Positions 57,288 to 64,000 of a stretch of DNA of 64,000 nt are shown piece after piece (within the stretch, counting starts at the first letter, position 1; the number at the start of each line of letters is the position of its first letter). Both the position numbers and the translations under genes were made by a program. The stretch is from Paramacrobiotus metropolitanus (taxonomy: Eukaryota > Tardigrada > Eutardigrada > Parachela > Macrobiotidae), in assembly GCF_019649055.1 (NCBI RefSeq), contig NW_026570226.1, positions 2,046,001 to 2,110,000 on the forward strand. Direction: 5' to 3'. The notes under the pieces were generated by a model that saw only the letters and a list, made by a program, of their open reading frames with translations, was not told the DNA's origin and ran no database searches.

Positions 57288-60187
57288 CTAACTTTGATGT
57301 GGTGATACAGAATTAAGTAGATAATCCTGACTGACATACGGTTAATTGTGATGGAATTGAACTTTATTTCGCTACTTGTTTGCTATTAAAAAGTAAGTGT
57401 TAAGTGCACATTGCCGACCGCTGGCTACTCTAGCACTTTGCTGATAAGTCTCTCGTTGTATCGTAAATTCGTACATAGTATGGCAAAATGCGAAGTTACT
57501 GCACTTGATGGCTAATTTTTATTAAAAACTTAGAATCATTTTGGCACCACAATGCCACCAGCCGATGAAAAAATTTACAGCGGGTATCTTATTGACCTTT
57601 AACTTTCTGTTTCCAGCAGATGCATAAAAATGTCAAAATGTGCTACCCATAAAAACACATGGAACAATTTACGTATACATATTTACACATGTTGATATTT
57701 TGCACAATATTAGTTAGTATACAAATATTATAGAATTAGAATCTACATTCTACAATCTTTGACTGTCAGTAAAATGATAATCAAACAAATTCTGCTATTT
57801 ATCCGCTATACGGTAGCAACTTGCAGCGACGCGGACAGAAAGCACTTTTAAGTTTGTTATAGGTCGACCACGTTAAAAACTGGGATTTACGTACGTTATC
57901 CTAAAGCAGCTGTTCGGGAAGTAAAAGATCAGGAAAAGAGTACATAATTTAACCAAATTACCAAACGGCAAACACATCAAAGTATCCAACAATTTACGAT
58001 CAAGTTCCGAGCGGAAAAAAGTTTAGGAACCAAGCTGGCAAAAAGCTGGAACTTAGTGTACGAGTACGTCAAATAATAAAAATAAATCAAATAATAACAA
58101 TAATTCTGACCGAACAGTAAAATGATTAGTATTGAGATGCCTCAACATATCTCTATAATAATAATATCCCAATAATCAATGAATGATCAAGTAGAGTAGA
58201 AATACTACGTATTCCATTAAATAATCATGATCAGGCTGACATTATCTATATCTATATTGTCAGTACTTCTAGTGGTAATGTAATTATGTAAGTACCTCGT
58301 ATGAATATTGGCGGTACAAGTTACTGCATGCTCAAGGTACCGTATGTACAAATGTTTGTATTTATATCTATTGAATTTTTACTGGTTTTTAAATTTTTCG
58401 GCATTACGTACAAGCACGTTAAAAGTGAATCTGCAATACAGCCTGATGCTGTTGATGGAAGAATTATTTCTTCAGCGGCGCCATCTCATTGTCCACACCA
58501 GATAACGATTCCCGCCTTGTTTACTTTAACGTCGTTAAACTATGGTAAAATAGCTAGAATAGATAGTTAGTTCTACATATTATTTTACTGGGATAAATAT
58601 TGTATACTTGCACACAATTCGACTCTCCCGTTGGACTAATTGCACAACGCATGATTTGTTACGCATCTACAGTAGTCAGTAGGCAAAAGGCTCTGTATTA
58701 TGAATTACTAACATGTCCCACAAATTTACAGTAAGTAATGTGCTATATAGTACGATAGTAGCACTGCCTGTGTGCTACTGCGAGCTACCTATTTTATTGC
58801 TGAAAGCAGATCTGGTAGGCAAAATTTGTCACACAATTTACGACAAAGCATTAATTTTACGGTTAGACTAGTATTGTATTTTACAACAGTTCTATCGAAA
58901 TCGATCATATTATAGTACGTACATTCAAACCACATGCAGCACGCCTTGCAGTGCGTCTATCTTTACTCTAGATTTTAGTACTCTTTTCAAAAGCTAAACT
59001 TCCACTTTTTTGAAGTCAGGTGCTTAATTTATGCTCATAAATTTAATTTGAACTTTTTTATGTCAGTAAACGTGTTAATTTCAAAGCTCTAGCTAGTTCG
59101 CGTGACCTGACCACTACGTTAAAAGAAGCCAAGACACGTAGAGTACTCAATTCAGAGTGGCTACAACGCAATGGCGAACGCTACAAAAGTCATAAACCTA
59201 TTGTTATGATCATAAAACTGAAATTTTAATAGTTCTAGTTTTATCGGTATTTGACCACTGCACTACGTAAATACTGTAGTAGAAGCAAGTATGAACCGAC
59301 CGTGGTACCCACAGACGTGCTTTGAAACGTCTGACCACTAACAGGCTCAACAGGGAGCATGTGCTTATCGGCAGCTGCAATACATAGGCCTTAGCAGTGC
59401 TTATTAAATCCACGGCATTCTTCTTGACTCTGTATGAAATTCGAACATAAAATGCTTAAACCGGACGCCCGCTACGCTAATAATAGGCGCTATATTACGC
59501 AGTTGGAGTAGGCGGCTCCCTTGTGCACACGCTGATGTTCGTCTGATGCACAGACTGTTTCTACGGCGTGTTACGCTTACGTCCCACGTATGTACAAGTG
59601 CGCGAAAGCAAACCTGCTTGTGAAATGTGACATACACTGAGCTGCCAAACACAAAATTAAATGCTTTCTAAGCCTTTCTTCCAGGTATCGCTTTGCGAAC
59701 AGGATTTGTCTTTCTTTTGACTGAATTTTGTTTTATCTTTTGAATAAAGTTAATATTGCGCAGTATTGAATTAATTATTTATCGTCTTGAAGCATGAGTG
59801 GCAGTGATGCATTGAAGAGGTTTCTCTTGGATTATTCATCATCAGAAAGCAAGATTGGATGGATACGCGGACACTTTTAGCTGTTGGATTTATTTTACTT
59901 TTATCGGTTTCATGTTCTTGATGCAGTCTATGGTCCATAGACGATGTAAAGAGGTACCCCTGATTTGGCCGCTTTCTTGGTGCTCGCGAAAGCGCTTGGA
60001 CTGCTACGAAAGCCCGGGAAAAGTTGGAATGAATGTTATGCATCAATCTTGAGGTGGCGACACGCTGCCGTTTACTGATGCACAGTATTTATGAGTGATA
60101 GTATTTATGTTATCGGATTAATTTTACAAGAATATCTATCTTGTGGTGGAGCTAGCGATTCGTCTCTGACATCGGTGAGAAGATAAG
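57288..60187. other. Intergenic DNA upstream of MAGI
   Basis: 2.9 kb, AT-rich, with no supported gene. The 5' untranslated exons and promoter of MAGI may lie here. Short open frames on both strands (for example at 58301 and 59771) have no recognisable content. Confidence 0.45.
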
Positions 60188-63100
60188 ATGTCCACTAGAT
60201 CGGCGCAGAAGTACAGGCAGTCCTCCTGGATATCTTCGCAGTCCCCCTCCAGTAAAAGCCAGAAAGGCCCCCACTGGACGCAGAGTTTATCGGAGGCTGT
60301 TATTATTGCACATCCTGAGGGCAGCCTGGGATTGACCATTAAAGGTAGCAGCGAGATTGCCAGGAAATTTGTAAAAATATGAGGAATATCGCGGAGGTGG
60401 ACAGTAATTTAGTTCTTGTCACTTTTGTATATTTTAGGTGGTGCCGATTATGGCGAATTTCCTTACCTTGGAGAATTGAAACAGGAGAATATTCTTTACG
60501 GCCAAGGCTTCTTACAGCAAGACGATCTAATTTTAGACGTTCAAGGCCAGAAAGTGGCTGGTTTCACCCAGCGCGATGTGGTATTGTGGCTCAAACACTG
60601 CAGTCGCAATCGGACACCTGTTTCGCTGAAATGTGTCAAAGCGGGGCATTTAACGAAGGATCTGAAGGAATTCCTGGCCGGGGGCTTCCCGAAAGGGAGT
60701 CTAGACCATGAGCTGCAGAATACGATTCGGGATAATTTATATATGCGGACGGTACCTTGTACAACGCGGACTCCCAGGGAGGGAGAAATCAACGGACAGG
60801 ATTATTGGTTTATGACGCAGGATGAGTTTATGGAGCTGGAGAAACAGGGACACCTGTTGGAGAGTGGTTTATACACAGGTTAGTCACCGCTAATGACTCG
60901 GGTATCAGGTATCCGCATCCATCCTCGATTATCTGCAGCGCACGATTAGTCATAGGGAAGTGGTTTTATCAAAATATGAAAAGATAACAACATGCTGATA
61001 AAATCAACAGCTGCGTTGAAAACGTTTTAATTGGTTAGATACTTTATCAGGTTTTAAAAAGTTAGGAAAAGTTGTGTGCAGTTTTGTTTTAGTCGGTTTA
61101 GCCTGTGTCACACTCTGTTAGGTTTTTATTATTGGCGAAAACCAACGCATTGTTAGCTGTCATAAGAACTGATAAAATTTTCAATAATGGATTCATTACT
61201 AATAATTAAATGTTTACCGGCATGGTGTTTCTCCTCATTGGGTTAATCTTTTTTCAGCGGTTGCTGTTTGCGGTGCGCTTAAAGATCGTAAACGAACGAT
61301 AATGTATTCCTTTTTGCTGTGCTGTTTATTAGCGTTGCCGCATACGAACTGTTGACCTACTTGGTATGGACTAAAATTCATTTAATAGCTGTTCAACTGC
61401 ATCACAGATGTACTGCGTTTGACATTCGACTGTTTGGACGTAGAAAATATGGATCAATTTGAAACGACCTCGCTGCGCATGTAATAATTTTCACTGCTAC
61501 AAAAACTTTTGCTTCTGACACAGGAATGAGGTTGTTGATATTGCGAAATGTTATCACTAAGTTGGCTCAACTTGGCAGTCCTGCCTGTTTTATTTTGCAG
61601 ATAAGAAATCATAGCACGCCTGTTGCCAATACAAACACAATGCGTTAACACACATAAGATTAAAAATGCTTCCCTCAAAAACAGGAGTATGCAAATGTGT
61701 AAGATATTTTTCCTGACTTAAATATGTATGCAGATCGATATCGATATTTTTATGTTGAATCTTGTCAGTGTTTAGGGTCCAGTTCAGTCCTGGAAACAAA
61801 AACTTTTTGCTGATAATTAATTACGAGTTTGAGAAGATGATTGTTGAATCGAAGCGATAATACCTAATCGCTGCATTGAAAGCTGATGAAAGCTTTTACA
61901 AATCTGCAATAAACAGCATTTCCGGTTTCATTTATACAGTAATATTTGTTGGCGAGCATAAGAATTGAAAGGATTCAGACGTTGTTCGTTTGGCGTTTGT
62001 GAGGAAACGTTGCGTACACATGCGTTTCGGTTTATGGCATAATTAGCAAGCTGATGCATGTACCGTATCCTATACAATAGCCATGCGTAACTCCTGTGCA
62101 AATATTTATTCATTGTGAATCAAAGTGGATTATGCTAATTTTCTGGGTCTTTGACTGGTTTTCCTTTGCAGGAAATTATTACGGCACTCCCAAACCACCA
62201 CACGAACCCCTGGATAAAAAGGCCCAATCAATAGCCGACATCGTTCAGCCCGGAGCCCATCCGTCATCCGAAGGGAAGCGGAAACGGAACCGCAGCAATG
62301 TCGAAGCCTTATCACCAGGGGCTTCTACGGAATCGACAGAAGACTTGCTGTCTGTGTTAGCACAGAAACGGGCCATTCAAAACGGTGCCCCCGAAATGCG
62401 TAATGAGATGGCAGACAGTAATGGCACGGGAGATGGTACTATGATGGCGCGTGACGCACACCGTTTCGTGGCCCCCCAAATGAAGCAGGATGGTGGATTG
62501 TGGGGTAATATTGCATCGCAGGCTGTTAACAAGATTCGGCATCATGATTCCGGTCATCATTCGGAAGACGAACATGCCCTGCGACACGAAGAGGAGCTGC
62601 CATATGGATGGGAGAAGGTCGATGATCCCATTTACGGGACCTACTATATCGATCACAATAACAAGCGCACGCAGTACGATCATCCGCAAACCCCAAGGGT
62701 GGAAGTCTCTAGTGGCTCAAGTGGCTACACTTCGTCGACATTTCCACGTGTCAAGAAACGTCCGCCTGGCAGTCCAGAGAGTCGTGTTCCCAAGTCGGCA
62801 TCAACGCATGTGGCGTTAAATGGCCAACGAGGAGGCGGACGACAGATACTGCGCCCCGAGGATCTTCGGGGAGATCTGATGGATGTGGCGTTAAATAAGA
62901 GTAATCGCGGATTGGGCTTCACGATTATCGGTGGAGAAGCGAATCAGAAGTTTCCGGATGCGGATTTTGACGAGGACGATGTTACCGGAATGGGCACTTT
63001 GTTGCAGTTGAAAAGCATCGCGCCGGGTGGTCCTGCCGACCTGGATGGGAGATTACGGTCGGGTGACGCGCTGGTCAACATTAATGACCGCTGTGTTTTG

Positions 63101-63509
63101 GGATTCACACACGACCAGGTTATTGAGCTGTTCCAAAAAATTCAGCCGGGCGAACTGGTCAGATTGCGAGTGTGTCGGGGCTACCCTCTGCCGGCCGATG
63201 CAACTGATCCCCGGGCACAAATTATAACAACGGACGCGGTTTCCAGTGCGGGAAATGGGGTTACGAGTGTGGGAAGTTCACGGCCGCGCATGGTGGAAAC
63301 GCAGCGGCAGTCGACCACCGACACGCGGACTTCTATCGATACTAATGATCAGGAAGTGGCGGCTGCTTTCTTCGACCAGCAGCCGGTGGCCAGTGGACCG
63401 TTGTATAAATTGCAAATCACCAAGGGATCGTCGGGATTCGGGTTTACCATTGCGGAAAGTCCGGATGGTCAGACGATCAAGAAGATCGTTGACAAGAAAC
63501 GTTGCCAAG
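60188..63509 (+). CDS. MAGI: MAGI scaffold protein, 5' part (gene continues past the window)
   Basis: Membrane-associated guanylate kinase with inverted domain order, a scaffold at epithelial junctions and synapses. Exons: 60188-60344, 60438-60878, 62172-63509, all phase 1; at least 500 residues are visible, and the last exon ends at a GTATGT donor, so the 3' part lies beyond 64000. Domains in order: PDZ0 split by intron 1 (GSLGLTIKGG); guanylate-kinase-like segment with DHELQNTIRDNLYMRTVPCT and TRTPREGE; the NYYGTPKPP linker; one WW domain (LPYGWEKVDDPIYGTYYIDH) with Tyr at the second Trp position, as in the second WW of vertebrate MAGI; PDZ1 (RGLGFTIIGG); and the start of PDZ2 (SGFGFTIAE). 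No first WW domain was found in its expected place. Confidence 0.9.
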
Positions 63510-64000
63510 GTATGTCTTATTCTGTTCCATAAATAGTTATGTAATGCACGACGTGGTGTGGTGGTATTGACCTTGGGCGTTTTCCGAATGGTTAGTGGAC
63601 AGACAGCGAACGGCAGTGCACTTGCAACGTAATATTAGCCATCTTGTCGGCTGATTGTCAAAATCAGGTTACGAGAGTATGCATGATTTACGCACAGTAG
63701 TAGCCGACCGCTTTAGTGCTGCAGATGTAGCAATGGATTTATCTGACTTGTCCGATTTAGACTGAATATATTCTCTTTCGGCATCAGCGGGTGGTGATGA
63801 AATGTTTGATCAGTTCAAAAGTAATTCGGTGATTATGGAGAGATGAAGCGTGCAATGATCGAATTGAAAATGATTTCTTTTCAACCATTTCGCTGTACTC
63901 CGGGATGTTCTCTTAGCAGGGCCTGCTGCAGTTGGTGATAATTTGTTGAACGAAAACCAGTCATGGCCTAGTTATTTGTGCTTAAAGTATGAAAGTTAAT
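63510..64000 (+). other. Intron of MAGI running off the window
   Basis: Follows the GTATGT donor after the partial PDZ2 exon. I see no further exon before the window end. Confidence 0.6.

Noticed and set aside
1-64000. CRISPR arrays, operons, ribosome binding sites, tRNA or rRNA genes
   Set aside because: No regularly spaced repeats, no bacterial gene organisation and no tRNA-like B-box found by eye; a tRNAscan-type search would be needed to exclude tRNAs fully.

Overview
This is eukaryotic, animal nuclear DNA. Every recognisable gene is split by short GT-AG introns (mostly 50-300 bp), separated by 0.3-3 kb of AT-rich intergenic DNA. The set of families (receptor guanylyl cyclases, a choline-type sodium symporter, a receptor tyrosine kinase, rhodopsin-like GPCRs, MAGI, MIC19) points to a bilaterian invertebrate. 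A compact, intron-rich ecdysozoan such as a tardigrade would fit, but nothing here proves the lineage. No bacterial genes, rRNA, tRNA or CRISPR array was recognised.

Layout. (1) 2.5-26.6 kb, + strand: three complete tandem natriuretic-peptide-receptor-like membrane guanylyl cyclases of 1122, 1173 and 1107 codons, in 23, 24 and 24 exons whose phases all close. They share most intron positions. They differ by one fused exon, one extra intron and a 4-nt microexon. All three keep the metal-binding Asp and guanine-selecting Glu/Cys residues but carry Gln and Lys in place of the usual transition-state Asn and Arg. (2) 27.5-30.3 kb, - strand: a 688-aa basic, disordered, KEN-box protein with no family I recognise. 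(3) 32.3-35.0 kb, +: a 560-aa SLC5 symporter of the high-affinity choline transporter type. (4) 35.3-39.4 kb, -: two paralogous small secreted DOMON-domain proteins. (5) 40.7-44.3 kb, -: a receptor whose extracellular region is a GH16 (laminarinase/beta-glucan-binding) fold, joined through one membrane helix to an apparently active split tyrosine kinase. This is the most unusual gene in the window. (6) 46.8-52.1 kb, +: two paralogous divergent rhodopsin-like GPCRs. (7) 52.8-54.4 kb, -: a MIC19/CHCHD3 homologue lacking one of its two disulfide cysteine pairs. It is head-to-head with an unrecognised 206-aa gene at 54.8-55.6 kb, followed by another unrecognised gene at 56.8-57.3 kb. (8) 60.2 kb to the window edge, +: the 5' part of a MAGI scaffold with PDZ0, guanylate-kinase-like, one WW, PDZ1 and the start of PDZ2.

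The genes do not form a pathway. The clear local theme is tandem duplication (guanylyl cyclases x3, DOMON x2, GPCR x2) and cell-surface signalling. Three small non-autonomous DNA transposons with clean terminal inverted repeats and target-site duplications sit inside introns: hAT-like at 3517, Tc1/mariner-like at 7046 and PIF/Harbinger-like at 40966. Exon models were built by eye from reading frame, splice consensus, phase closure and comparison between paralogues. None has transcript support.
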